From: DAOTWP01 sp034435675
GTDB taxonomy: Bacteria > Chloroflexota > Anaerolineae > Aggregatilineales > Phototrophicaceae
DNA: 17,323 bases
Assembly: GCA_034435675.1 (NCBI GenBank)
Contig: DAOTWP010000314.1
Span: 1-17,323 of the forward strand
Direction of reading: 5' to 3'
Every line of letters starts with the position of its first letter. Position 1 is the stretch's first letter. The notes under the pieces were generated by a model. The model had not been told where the DNA came from, did not search any database, and saw only the letters and a list, made by a program, of their open reading frames with translations. Shown here piece by piece: positions 1 to 7,941 of the stretch. The position numbers and the translations under genes were made by a program.

Positions 1-32
1 CCCTGCTCCCCCTGCCACCACCGACCCTTCGC

Positions 33-76
33 TAGTCCACTTAGTCCACCCCAAGGGGTGTGGACTAAGTGGACTA
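33..76. repeat. Perfect 17-bp inverted repeat, hairpin
   Basis: The arms 33-49 and 60-76 are exact reverse complements, around a ten-base spacer that itself can form a CC/GG pair with an AAGG tip. Each arm is built from two near-tandem copies of TAGTCCACT, so the element combines direct and inverted symmetry. There is no T-tract on either side, which argues against a simple intrinsic terminator. It could be an operator or a small mobile palindromic repeat; the sequence does not decide. Confidence 0.7.
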
Positions 77-236
77 ACGCGAGTAGAGGCAGTCGGGTAA
101 TACGAGTAGGAGCAACGGACGTAGGACGTGTCGCCCCTGCTACTGCATCGGGCAGGGGTGTTAGGGCGCTTTTTGATAAACGCAAAGGGATTTTTAGGTA
201 AACTATCCAAGTACAACCAAATTGAAAATGTCGGAT

Positions 237-265
237 GTAGGGGCAGGTCTGAGACCTGCCCCTAC
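237..265. repeat. REP-like palindrome, GTAGGGGCAGGTCT arms
   Basis: A 14-base arm (237-250) is followed by one central base and its exact reverse complement (252-265). Short GTAGGGGC-type palindromes are typical of dispersed REP elements in intergenic DNA of many bacteria. The shorter palindrome at 654-675 and the imperfect hairpin at 10385-10415, which shares a GGGGC core, look like members of the same class. Only one copy of this exact arm sequence was noticed in the window. Confidence 0.7.
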
Positions 266-653
266 GGAAAATAATCCCGCGAGATTTCTGTGGTTGTACT
301 CAGTAGCTGACCAAACAGTGTCCACAGAAAACCCCGACAGATGCCTTATCCAGCGCTTGCGCAAGGTCTACAAGCATGCTTCCAGCACACGCTGCCGTTG
401 TCCGCGTCCAGTTGCCAGACCGCTGGTTTGAGCACAGCGGTAAGCTGCTTCCAGACGATACCCGCGTTGTTGATCTGATAGTGCCGGCGATACTTGTCGG
501 TTCTGCGCACCGCAACACGCTGGCTCTCCCGTTTGACCGTACTGGATTGCTCCTGACACCGACACAGGTTATCATGCAGCTACGCTGTGGATCCCCATAC
601 TGCCTGAACCACGCAGCAGCGATCCGAGAAATCAGCTTATCTTGTAGAATCAA

Positions 654-675
654 GGAGCGAGGCGTGCCTCGCCGG
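654..675. repeat. Short GCGAGGC/GCCTCGC palindrome
   Basis: GCGAGGC (657-663) and GCCTCGC (666-672) are exact reverse complements separated by GT, with partly matching flanks. It lies just upstream of the first gene pair. In form it resembles REP-like intergenic palindromes. A regulatory role for the downstream genes cannot be excluded. Confidence 0.5.
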
Positions 676-749
676 GCTTGACGAATTTGCGGATAGGTAC
701 TAAACACTGTGTTGACCTGTTTTCGCCTGTTTTTCAGGAGTGCGCAAAC

Positions 750-1385
750 GTGACCACAACCCCTGCTGAGACCGCTGCCCCGGCTCCGGAGCTTTACCCG
801 CCTGACCCGCCGTTGGAGTTCGTTGGCTGGCGGGTGCTGCTGGATCAACCAGACATCACCAACGGCATCAACCAGCATTTGACTTATCAAGGCTATCCCC
901 CGCTGACAGGCAGCACGGCAGCGCGCAGCGATGGCGGCGCGGGCAGCACGACCGTGCGTTATGGCAGGCTGATTGTGGACGGGGGTGGCGCGGGCAGCGG
1001 CAGCGCCAACGACACCGAGCGCTTTCATGTCGCGGGCGGTCTGGGCATTGGCGGACTGAGTTTTGGCTGGCTGCTGTTCGAGCGCTTCGGGCTGCGCGTT
1101 TACCCGCTGGTGGGCGTAGGCGGCGCGGGTGTGGGTGTGGAGGTGCGTCCGGGCGAAATCGCCAGTTCCAGCGCCCAGGGCTACACGCTGTCTGCTGGCG
1201 CGCCTGCCTTTCAGGTGGCATTGGGGGTCGATTGGGTGCTGAAATTCTGGCGCATTCGCGTGGCGGTGGGGGTGCGGGTCGGCTGGCGTTTTCCGCGCAC
1301 GCCGATTACCCCCGACCCGCATGGTCCCAAACTGGGCGGACCGTATTTCTACGTGCAGACTGGCGGCGGGTTGGGGCGCAAATGA
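750..1385 (+). CDS. Gly-rich, barrel-like protein of unknown function
   Basis: I do not recognise this 211-residue protein. The GTG at 750 is chosen because AGGAG (736-740) lies nine bases upstream; the frame is also open from a TTG at 678, which lacks such a site. The N-terminal 25 residues are rich in Pro, Ala and Thr with no signal peptide. Residues 94-131 and 153-181 show alternating hydrophobic and small residues with many glycines (for example RVYPLVGVGGAGVGVEV), and the C-terminus ends in GGPYFYVQTGGG. This pattern recalls strands of membrane beta-barrel proteins or glycine-rich membrane-associated proteins, but the lack of a signal peptide and the probable monoderm host speak against a classical outer-membrane barrel. 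The stop overlaps the start of the downstream lipoprotein gene by four bases (ATGA), so the two are probably co-translated. Confidence 0.7.
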   Translation: MTTTPAETAAPAPELYPPDPPLEFVGWRVLLDQPDITNGINQHLTYQGYPPLTGSTAARSDGGAGSTTVRYGRLIVDGGGAGSGSANDTERFHVAGGLGIGGLSFGWLLFERFGLRVYPLVGVGGAGVGVEVRPGEIASSSAQGYTLSAGAPAFQVALGVDWVLKFWRIRVAVGVRVGWRFPRTPITPDPHGPKLGGPYFYVQTGGGLGRK

Positions 1386-2494
1386 GCCGGGCAAGCGTGT
1401 TTGCCGCCGCGCTCATGCTGCTGCTTGCTGCCTGCGCGCCGTCCGGTTTCCCCGCTGCCAACGCTGCCAGCGGGCTTGCCCCCGGCGTGCCGTTGATGCA
1501 GCGTGCTGCCCTGCGCGCCGACGAACGGCTGGCGTTCAGCTATTTTCCGCTGAATGGCTGGTCGGATGTATATGTCATCAGCGCGGATGGGCTGCTGCCG
1601 CTGGCGTTCGAGCCGCAGGTCTACGAAAGCGCGCCGGTCTGGTCGCCGGATGGCACGCAGATCGTCTACAGTACCAGCGCCGCCGATCACGCGCTGGCAG
1701 TGGTCAATGCCGACATCAGCGAGCGCCGGGTGCTGTCTGGCGGCAGTCAGTCAGTGGCGCTGCCGCGCTGGTCGCCCGACGGCACACAGGTTGCCGCGCT
1801 GCTGTTCACCTATGCCGGGGGCAGTGTCACGGGGGGCAGCCTCGCGGTGTGGACGCTGGCAGCAAACGCCTACACCGAAACCACCGTTCCGGGCGTGCGT
1901 GATTATGTCTGGCTGGCGGATGGCACGCTGCTGGTGGCGGCGCAGCAGGAGCAAATGCTGCGGTTCGATGTATATCACCCTGTAGACGGCTTTGTGCGCA
2001 GCGCCGGGCAGTTCACACTGCCGGGGGAGGGCTGGCTGGTTGCGCTTGCGCCAGACGGCAGCCGGGTCGCCTTTGCCGTGTCGCCGCCAGATGCGCTGGT
2101 AGACGACCTGTTCGTCTCGGCGCTGGATGGCAGCGAAATTCAGGTTGTCGGTACGCTCTGGCTGGATGGCGCGGCAGTCTGGTCGCCGGACAGCACCCAG
2201 CTTGCTTATGTGACGCTGGACGAAGACGACATAACCATGGTGCTTTACGCCGTCAACGCCGATGGCAGCAACACCCGCGAACTGCTGCTGCTGGACACAG
2301 GCGATGCCAGCGGCGAGATTCTGCCCGCCGCACCGGCATGGTCGCCGGATGGCACGCGCATTGCGATAGCGTCATTTGTCGGGGAGGGCATGGCGGCGGC
2401 GTCCGCTATTTTCATCATCAACGCTGACGGCAGCGACCTGCGCCAGGTGAGCAGCGATGCCGGGCTGATCTATGACCTGGCATGGCAGCCCTGA
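1382..2494 (+). CDS. TolB-like PD40 beta-propeller lipoprotein
   Basis: This is a 370-residue lipoprotein. The ATG at 1382 overlaps the upstream stop (ATGA) and gives a lipoprotein signal peptide, with a hydrophobic stretch and the lipobox LAAC, Cys18 being the lipidated residue. The frame is open further upstream (from 1232), but starting there would overlap the upstream gene heavily and bury the signal peptide. The mature part carries repeated WD40-like PD40 blades: WSPDG at 87-91, 130-134 and 320-324, APDGS at 223-227, and WSPDS at 267-271. INADGSD and VNADGSN turns are typical of TolB-type propellers. Such proteins sit on the outer face of the membrane and act in binding or scaffolding; the partner is not evident. 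TolB itself is a Tol-Pal protein of diderms, so the resemblance is to the fold, not the system. Confidence 0.88.
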   Translation: MSRASVFAAALMLLLAACAPSGFPAANAASGLAPGVPLMQRAALRADERLAFSYFPLNGWSDVYVISADGLLPLAFEPQVYESAPVWSPDGTQIVYSTSAADHALAVVNADISERRVLSGGSQSVALPRWSPDGTQVAALLFTYAGGSVTGGSLAVWTLAANAYTETTVPGVRDYVWLADGTLLVAAQQEQMLRFDVYHPVDGFVRSAGQFTLPGEGWLVALAPDGSRVAFAVSPPDALVDDLFVSALDGSEIQVVGTLWLDGAAVWSPDSTQLAYVTLDEDDITMVLYAVNADGSNTRELLLLDTGDASGEILPAAPAWSPDGTRIAIASFVGEGMAAASAIFIINADGSDLRQVSSDAGLIYDLAWQP

Positions 2495-2557
2495 CACGGC
2501 GAAGCCAACTGTACCGGCTGTATTCCTGTTGACACAATCATCTGAGGGGCTGCTGTT

Positions 2558-4111
2558 ATGACGAGTAATACCGCCGCGTCCGCCGGGACGCTGACCACGA
2601 CGGGCGAACGCTGGCTGCTGCTTGCCACAGTGCTCGCGTCCAGCATGGCATTTATTGATAGTACCGCCCTGAATGTGGCGCTGGATGCGCTGCAAACCAG
2701 CCTGAATGCCAGCGGCGCGGATTTGCTGTGGGTGGTCAACGCCTACGCCCTGCTGCTGGCGGCGCTGCTGCTGGCGGGCGGCGCGCTGGGCGACCTCTAC
2801 GGGCGCAAGCGTGTGTTCATGATCGGCATCACGGTCTTTACGGCGGCATCGCTGGCGTGTGGTGCGGCGGCGGATACCGGCAGCCTGATTCTGTTCCGCG
2901 CAGTGCAGGGCGCAGGCGCGGCGCTGCTGGTGCCGGGCAGTCTGTCGCTGATTACGGCACTGGTGAACCCGGCGCGGCGTGGGCGCGCGATTGGCACCTG
3001 GTCAACCTTGAGCACGCTGACCACCCTGGGCGGACCCGTGCTGGGCGGCTTTCTGGCGGGCGCGGGGTTGTGGCGCTTGGTGTTCTTCATCAATGTGCCG
3101 CTGGGGCTGCTGGCGCTGTGGATTCTGGCGCGGCACGTACCGGAAAGCCGTACCAGTGCCCGGCGGCGGTTAGATATCCCCGGCACGCTGTTTGCTACCC
3201 TGGGACTGGCGGGCATCACCTATGGGTTCATTCAGGCGTCCGACGTGGGTTGGGCAGGGGCGGCGCTGCCGCTGGCGGGCGGGGCGCTGGCGCTGGGGTT
3301 GTTCCTGCTGGTGGAATGGCGCAGCCCGCACCCGATGATGCCGCTGGGGCTGTTCCGTTCGTCAGCCTTCAGCGGCGCGAATTTGCTGACGCTGTTCCTC
3401 TATGCGGCGCTGGCGGCAGCACCGTTTTTCCTGACGCTGAACCTGATTCAGGTGCAGGGCTACCCGGAGCAAAACGCCGGGGCAACCTTTGTGCCGTTTG
3501 CCCTTTTGCTGGGTGGCATGTCGCGCTGGGCGGGCGGGCTGGTGGATCGCGTTGGCGCGCGGCTGCCGCTGGTCGTGGGTCCGGCAATTGCTGGGGTGGG
3601 CTTTTTGCTGCTGGCACTGCCGGAACTCACCGGCGGGGCAGAAACCTACCTGACGACCTATTTTCCGGGGATCGTTGTGCTGGGCATGGGCATGGGCATC
3701 ACCGTTGCGCCGCTGTCCACCACCGTGATGAACGCCGCGCCGCAGGAAAGCGCGGGCACGGCATCGGGCATCAACAACGCGGTGGCGCGCACTGCCGGCG
3801 TGCTGGCGATTGCCATTCTGGGGGCGCTGGCGCTGGCGTTCTTCCGCGCGGATGTGCTGGCACGGGCGGAAACCCTGGGCATCACCGACCCGGCAGCGCG
3901 GGCACAGCTCGAAGCGGAGGCGGCGCGCTTTGGGCAGATGCAGCCCGATCCTGACCTGTTCAGCGCGGAACAGATCAGCGCGTTGAATCAGGCGATTGAT
4001 CTGGCGTTCGTGGGGACGTTCCGGCTGGTTGCGGTGATTGCGGCGGCGCTGGCGTGGCTCAGCGCGCTGATGGCGGCGCTGCTGGTGCCCAGGCAGCCCG
4101 CTGCGACGTAA
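2558..4111 (+). CDS. MFS drug:H+ antiporter, DHA2 (14-TM) family
   Basis: A 517-residue inner-membrane exporter of the EmrB/QacA type. The length and hydrophobic profile fit 14 transmembrane helices. Diagnostic motifs are visible: the DHA2 TM1 motif FIDSTALNVAL with Asp34; motif A, GGALGDLYGRKR, in the loop after TM2; motif B, FRAVQGAGAALLVPGS, in TM4; and the antiporter motif C, GGPVLGGFLAG, in TM5. Such proteins expel amphipathic compounds in exchange for protons; the substrate cannot be told from sequence. The ATG is preceded by GAGGGG (2544-2549) at eight bases. The gene stands 63 bases after the lipoprotein gene, so read-through is possible but a shared function is not implied. It converges on the glycosyltransferase operon. 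Confidence 0.93.
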   Translation: MTSNTAASAGTLTTTGERWLLLATVLASSMAFIDSTALNVALDALQTSLNASGADLLWVVNAYALLLAALLLAGGALGDLYGRKRVFMIGITVFTAASLACGAAADTGSLILFRAVQGAGAALLVPGSLSLITALVNPARRGRAIGTWSTLSTLTTLGGPVLGGFLAGAGLWRLVFFINVPLGLLALWILARHVPESRTSARRRLDIPGTLFATLGLAGITYGFIQASDVGWAGAALPLAGGALALGLFLLVEWRSPHPMMPLGLFRSSAFSGANLLTLFLYAALAAAPFFLTLNLIQVQGYPEQNAGATFVPFALLLGGMSRWAGGLVDRVGARLPLVVGPAIAGVGFLLLALPELTGGAETYLTTYFPGIVVLGMGMGITVAPLSTTVMNAAPQESAGTASGINNAVARTAGVLAIAILGALALAFFRADVLARAETLGITDPAARAQLEAEAARFGQMQPDPDLFSAEQISALNQAIDLAFVGTFRLVAVIAAALAWLSALMAALLVPRQPAAT

Positions 4112-4347
4112 GGCGCAAACGCTACCGAACCGCAAAGACCGCGAAAGGTCTATTTTCAGGAAAGCAAAGCGAGCTATTCCCTCACGGGATCATGGCGATC
4201 GGCAAATTCAGCCCGCAGAACGTCGTCGGTCCGGGCAGCGTCTTTAATACCGGGTGCATAGATGGGTGTAGGCTGTGTTTCGCAACTCAGACGTGCTATT
4301 GCCTGCCTGCGGGTTGCAGCAATGGCAAACGTCCGCGCTTTCTGTTG
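4112..4347. other. Convergent spacer without a recognised gene
   Basis: This 236-base gap separates the ends of the exporter gene (plus) and the glycosyltransferase operon (minus). A small hairpin AGACC/GGTCT (4136-4140 with 4147-4151), followed by ATTTTC, is a weak candidate terminator for the exporter. TCCC/GGGA near 4180 is too short to count. No clear terminator for the minus-strand operon was found. Confidence 0.4.
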
Positions 4348-5514
4348 TTACCCTGTTGCTTGCCCCTGCGCCCGCAGCACCCGTGCATACAGCGCCAGGA
4401 GCTTTGCCGCCTCGGTGTCCCAGCGATACCGGCTGGATACAGCTTCGCGCCCGCGCGCGCCCATCGCCGCTGTTTCGTCCGGGTGTTCCAGCAGCCACTG
4501 CACCGCGTTCGCCAGTTCCACCGGGTCGGTCGGGTCATCCAGGCAGATGCCGCAGCGCACGCTGTCCACTACCCGGCGGTAGAGCGGAAAACCGGAGACG
4601 ATCACCGCCTGCCCCAGCGCCATGTACTCGAACATCTTGGTCGGGTAGGACTCGACATAGTTAGGAATCGGCGCCAGCACTGCCAGCCCAATCTGCCCGT
4701 GCGCGATCAACCGGTGTCCCTGCGCGGTTGGCAGGTAGCCATGCAGCCGCACGCAGTCTGCCAGCCCCCAGCGCGCAATCTGGTCACGCAGCGCCCGCGC
4801 GTGCCCGTCGCTCAGCGGACCGACACAGTCCCAATCGACGCGCAGACCGCGTTCGCGCAGCAGATGCAGCGCCGCCAGCGTCACCAGTGAGCCGCGCTGT
4901 TCGCTCACTCCGCCAATATAAACCAGCGTCGGCACGTCCGCACGCGGCACAGCAATCGCCAGCAGGTCGTCCACACGCGGCATGTTCAGCACAACCACGC
5001 CGTTCCCCCCTGTGCTGGTGTGCACCCAGGGGTAATCGCGCCCATACGACTCCTCAGCGAAAATCACCGGCATACGGCGCATCAGCAGTCGTTCGCTCAG
5101 GCGGTAAGCGCGCGCGGCGACCCGGCGCAGCAGGGGGGGCAGCCAGGTTTTGGTCAGCAGCGCTTTGGGCACGTTCTCGTGCATGTCGTAGATTACGGGC
5201 TTGCCCCGCAGCCGCAAAAGCTGTGTCCACAGCAGCAGTTCCGGCACATGCTGGATGTGATACAGGTCGGCGTCTTCGTCGAGCGCGGCACGCAGCACCG
5301 CCCATGCTGTGCGCGTCACTCGCCCCAGCCGCCCTTTCGCCCGACGCACGGCGCGGATACGCACACCGTCCACGATCTCATCGCGTTCGTGCGGCACAAT
5401 ATAGACTGCCTCGTAACCTGCTGCCGCCAGTGTGCGCAGTTCCTTTTGAAAGCTGCGCATATCGCTGGCACGATGCACAGTTGAGAGGTGGACTACTTTA
5501 GCGTTCGTCGTCAT
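4348..5514 (-). CDS. Glycosyltransferase family 4 protein
   Basis: A 388-residue GT-B fold glycosyltransferase. The N-terminal acceptor domain has YHIQHVPELLLW (85-96) and VIYDMHENVP (107-116), typical of GT4 enzymes. The C-terminal donor domain starts near VYIGGVSEQRG (198-208) and carries the E-x7-E signature ESYPTKMFE (Glu288 and Glu296), which binds the nucleotide-sugar donor. The ATG shares its A with the upstream gene's stop (TGATG), so translation is likely coupled to it. No transmembrane segment is evident; it probably acts on the cytoplasmic side of the membrane on a lipid-linked or polysaccharide acceptor. The donor and acceptor cannot be named. The nearby divergent UDP-GlcNAc epimerase suggests envelope or extracellular polysaccharide synthesis. 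Confidence 0.9.
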   Translation of the reverse strand: MTTNAKVVHLSTVHRASDMRSFQKELRTLAAAGYEAVYIVPHERDEIVDGVRIRAVRRAKGRLGRVTRTAWAVLRAALDEDADLYHIQHVPELLLWTQLLRLRGKPVIYDMHENVPKALLTKTWLPPLLRRVAARAYRLSERLLMRRMPVIFAEESYGRDYPWVHTSTGGNGVVVLNMPRVDDLLAIAVPRADVPTLVYIGGVSEQRGSLVTLAALHLLRERGLRVDWDCVGPLSDGHARALRDQIARWGLADCVRLHGYLPTAQGHRLIAHGQIGLAVLAPIPNYVESYPTKMFEYMALGQAVIVSGFPLYRRVVDSVRCGICLDDPTDPVELANAVQWLLEHPDETAAMGARGREAVSSRYRWDTEAAKLLALYARVLRAQGQATG

Positions 5515-6773
5515 CAGCCCTGCACCAGTTGGGCATACAGCGCCCGCAGCCGCGCCTCTGCCACAGCCCAGTTATACGTCAGGCGTGCCGCGTAAGCCGC
5601 CTGCTGCATGGCGTGCAGCGTCTCGCGGTTGGTCAACTGCGCGAAGGCAGCACAGAGGGTCTCCGGCGTCACACGATCCAGCAGCACGCCCGCCGGGACT
5701 TCTTCCAGCAGTTCGCCGATTTCGCCCTGTCCGCGCCGGGCAATCAGTGCTTTGCCGGCGGCAAATGCTTCGTAGAGTTTGTTGGGCGATGCTGTCGCCG
5801 CCACAGGATGTGTTGGGTCGAGCGCATAATAGATCACATCGCTGAGCGCCGTATACAGCGGCACGTCGTGCAGCTTAAGGAAGCCCAGCCAGCGGATATT
5901 GGCTGTGCGCGCGGCAGCAGCTTCTACTATGGACTGCTGCTCGCCGCGTCCGGCAATCAGCAGGCACACCTGCGGCGACTGTTCAACTGCCGCCAGCAGA
6001 GGCAGCAGTTCACGTTCCGGCGCAAAACTGCCGATATAGGACACGACCAGCGCATAACCCGCCAGCCCCAGCCGTTCGCGCGCCGCCGCCAACTGCGCGG
6101 GGTCGGGCGTGTAATCGTCCAGCCGCTTCCAGTTGCCAACCACGACCACATTGCGCGCGCCGCGTGCCCGCAGCGCTGCTGCCCGCCCTTCGCCGGGGCA
6201 GATTACCGCCGCCGCAAAGCGAAAGATCACTTTTTCCAGCGCGGCACCCAGCGGGCGTTTGAAGCCTTTCAGATAGCGCGGCACATCTTCATGCGCATCG
6301 TAGACCAGCGCGGCACGGTGGCGCAGTTTGAGCAGCAGCGCGGCAGGCAGCACGCGGTGTTCGTGGCAGTGGATCACGTCTGCACGCCCACGCCAGCCCA
6401 CACGCAGCAGCCACAGGGTCGCCAGCAGCACAGACAGCAGCGGTGTGCCCTTGCGAAAGCTGTATGTGCCTACTGCGCCGCGCGCGTCTCCGCACAGCCA
6501 GCGCCACAGCTCACGCAGCCACACACGCGGATCGCGGCTGGCGATCCAGGGCACGGTGATGACCTGCATGCCCGCCGCCGTTTCGCGCGGCTGCTGCACG
6601 CCCTGAATGGCGATTCCGGCAGCCGTCACACGACAGCCCGCATCTGCCAGCGCCTTACTCTCGTTGAAGACGCGCGGGTCATCCACCACATAATGCGAGG
6701 ACAGCACCAGAACATGCGGCGGGGGCGAAGCCGGGCGCGAAGCCGGGGGCGAATTCGTCTGCAATTCAGTCAT
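5514..6773 (-). CDS. Glycosyltransferase family 4 protein
   Basis: A 419-residue GT4-type enzyme, first gene of a two-gene minus-strand operon. A GTG directly in front (6776) could also serve as start; ATG is preferred. The first 20 residues are a Pro/Ser/Ala-rich tail encoded by near-repeats of GGCGAAGCCGGG. The core begins with VLVLSSHYVVDDPRV, then HCHEHRVLPAALLLK (135-149) and LVYDAHEDVPRYLKG (156-170) in the acceptor domain. VVSYIGSFAPERELLPLL opens the donor domain. SPNKLYEAFAAG (329-340) is the donor-site loop; the second Glu of the E-x7-E pair is present (Glu335), but the first position is Thr327. The same substitution pattern occurs in related GT4 branches, so activity is not excluded. 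Likely partner of the downstream glycosyltransferase in the same pathway. Confidence 0.88.
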   Translation of the reverse strand: MTELQTNSPPASRPASPPPHVLVLSSHYVVDDPRVFNESKALADAGCRVTAAGIAIQGVQQPRETAAGMQVITVPWIASRDPRVWLRELWRWLCGDARGAVGTYSFRKGTPLLSVLLATLWLLRVGWRGRADVIHCHEHRVLPAALLLKLRHRAALVYDAHEDVPRYLKGFKRPLGAALEKVIFRFAAAVICPGEGRAAALRARGARNVVVVGNWKRLDDYTPDPAQLAAARERLGLAGYALVVSYIGSFAPERELLPLLAAVEQSPQVCLLIAGRGEQQSIVEAAAARTANIRWLGFLKLHDVPLYTALSDVIYYALDPTHPVAATASPNKLYEAFAAGKALIARRGQGEIGELLEEVPAGVLLDRVTPETLCAAFAQLTNRETLHAMQQAAYAARLTYNWAVAEARLRALYAQLVQG

Positions 6774-6779
6774 CACGAT

Positions 6780-6809
6780 TTGGCTGTGGTCTTCCCGATA
6801 GCTTAAAAT
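6780..6809 (+). promoter_or_regulatory. Candidate promoter for wecB
   Basis: TTGGCT (6780-6785) and TAAAAT (6804-6809) are 18 bases apart, giving a start of transcription near 6816 and a short leader before the ATG at 6845. It overlaps the minus-strand -10 element at 6813-6821, so the two promoters could exclude each other. Confidence 0.35.
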
Positions 6810-6812
6810 GGC

Positions 6813-6821
6813 ATTGTACCA
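6813..6821 (-). promoter_or_regulatory. Extended -10 (TGGTACAAT) for GT operon
   Basis: On the minus strand TGGTACAAT reads as TGn plus a TACAAT hexamer, an extended -10 element, 39 bases before the glycosyltransferase ATG. The -35 position (6836-6841, TTCCTG on the minus strand) is poor, as is usual for extended -10 promoters. The same nine-base element, exact or with one change, precedes tatC and the DtxR-family gene. Confidence 0.55.
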
Positions 6822-6844
6822 TCGTGAACCGAAAGCAGGAATAG

Positions 6845-7927
6845 ATGCTGATCTGTAACGTAGTGGGGGCGCGTCCGAACTTCATGAAGGTTGCCCCGAT
6901 TGTCCATGAACTCCAGCGGCGCGGGCTGCCGCAGATGCTCGTCCACACCGGGCAGCATTACGACGCGCGCATGTCACAGGTGTTCTTTGATGAACTGGGC
7001 ATGCCCCAGCCGGACATTTACCTGGGCGTGGGCAGCGACAGCCATGCCAAGCAGACCGCCCGCATCATGCTTGCCTTTGAGGACATCTGCACGGCGCATC
7101 AGCCGGGGCTGGTGCTGGTCAGCGGCGATGTCAACAGCACGCTGGCCTGCGCGCTGGTTGCCAGCAAGCTGAATATTCCGGTGGCGCATGTCGAGGCGGG
7201 GCTGCGTTCGTTTGACCGCGAAATGCCCGAAGAAATCAACCGCGTGCTGACCGACCACCTCTCCGACCTGCTGTTCACCACCGAAAGCAGCGGTGATGAA
7301 CACCTGCGGCATGAAGGCATCAGCGCCGACAAAATCCACTTTGTTGGCAACTGCATGGTAGACAGCCTGCTCAAACACCTTGACCACGCCGTGCAGCGTG
7401 CCCCCTGGGCGGCTTATGCGCTCGCGCCCGGCGGTTACGCCCTGCTGACCCTGCACCGCCCGTCGAACGTGGACGACCGCAACACGCTGGCGGCGCTGCT
7501 GGATACCCTGCGCACCGTGGCGCAGCAGGTGCCGGTGCTGTTCCCGGTCCATCCGCGCACGCAGGCACACCTGCAGGAATGGGGCATCGCCACACCGGAG
7601 CGTGTGCGGCTGGTTGAACCGCTGCCGTACCTGGAATTTATCGGGCTGATGGCAAAGGCGAAACTGGTGCTGACCGACAGCGGCGGCATTCAGGAAGAAA
7701 GCACCGTGCTGGGCGTGCCCTGCCTGACCCTGCGCTGGAACACCGAACGCCCGGTGACGATCGCGCAGGGGACGAATGAACTGGTCGGCACGGATGCCGC
7801 GCGCATTACCGCAGCGGTGCAGCAGATTGTGGCAGGCGGCTGGAAACACGGGCAGCGCCCGCCGCTGTGGGACGGGCAGGCGCGTGTGCGCGTCGTGGAC
7901 GCTATCGTGCGCTGGGCGGCGGGTTGA
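6845..7927 (+). CDS. wecB: UDP-N-acetylglucosamine 2-epimerase (non-hydrolysing)
   Basis: A 360-residue cytoplasmic enzyme that interconverts UDP-GlcNAc and UDP-ManNAc, the entry to ManNAc-containing surface polysaccharides and cell-wall polymers. The N-terminal nucleotide-binding motif is GARPNFMKVAP (8-18). The conserved catalytic residues of the family are visible: Asp95 in SGDVNST, Glu117 in HVEAGLRS, Glu130 in MPEEINR and His204 in LHRPSNVD. The UDP-binding loop DSGGIQEE (278-285) is intact. Length is normal for the family. AGGA (6837-6840) is only four bases from the ATG. It is divergent from the glycosyltransferase pair and ends 14 bases from the convergent regulator gene. The name mnaA is also used for this enzyme. 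Confidence 0.95.
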   Translation: MLICNVVGARPNFMKVAPIVHELQRRGLPQMLVHTGQHYDARMSQVFFDELGMPQPDIYLGVGSDSHAKQTARIMLAFEDICTAHQPGLVLVSGDVNSTLACALVASKLNIPVAHVEAGLRSFDREMPEEINRVLTDHLSDLLFTTESSGDEHLRHEGISADKIHFVGNCMVDSLLKHLDHAVQRAPWAAYALAPGGYALLTLHRPSNVDDRNTLAALLDTLRTVAQQVPVLFPVHPRTQAHLQEWGIATPERVRLVEPLPYLEFIGLMAKAKLVLTDSGGIQEESTVLGVPCLTLRWNTERPVTIAQGTNELVGTDAARITAAVQQIVAGGWKHGQRPPLWDGQARVRVVDAIVRWAAG

Positions 7928-7941
7928 CCACTACCCGGCGG

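Larger units (their letters stand above)
1..749. other. Gene-poor region with several palindromes
   Basis: No convincing gene is seen before the coding region that starts at 750. Short open frames exist on both strands between 222 and 681, but none has a good ribosome binding site together with a recognisable domain. The reading frames around 370-650 on the minus strand look partly protein-like in places but carry stops, so a decayed gene remnant is possible and cannot be shown. The stretch holds a long perfect hairpin (33-76), a smaller inverted repeat (134-140 with 152-158) and two REP-like palindromes (237-265 and 654-675). A poor promoter candidate for the downstream gene pair is TTGACG at 678-683 with TAAACA at 701-706 (17-base spacer). 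Confidence 0.5.

Noticed and set aside
33..76. Short repeated octamers read as a CRISPR array
   Set aside because: Units are 8-9 bases, mirror-arranged in a single hairpin, with no spacers and no cas genes.
360..650. Possible transposase remnant on the minus strand
   Set aside because: Cys pairs and a few natural-looking segments occur in different frames, but no DDE or zinc-ribbon motif could be lined up and stops interrupt the frame.
376..681. A 101-codon plus-strand open frame, considered as a small gene
   Set aside because: No ribosome binding site, no recognisable domain, and the competing frames on the other strand look equally (un)likely to be coding.
300..1394. A 364-codon open frame on the minus strand
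   Set aside because: It runs opposite the glycine-rich gene; composition is Arg/Ala/His-rich and shows no domain, as expected for a shadow frame in GC-rich DNA. Its far end overlaps the gene-poor region and has no good start site.
2529..2534. TTGACA as a -35 box for the exporter gene
   Set aside because: The matching -10 position would fall on the bases directly before the start codon and has no -10-like sequence.
3362..4135. Long minus-strand frame inside the exporter gene
   Set aside because: Shadow of the MFS gene; Arg/Gln/His-rich translation without domains.
5529..6806. A 425-codon plus-strand frame opposite a glycosyltransferase
   Set aside because: The minus strand carries full GT4 motifs; the plus-strand translation is His/Gln/Arg-rich shadow sequence.
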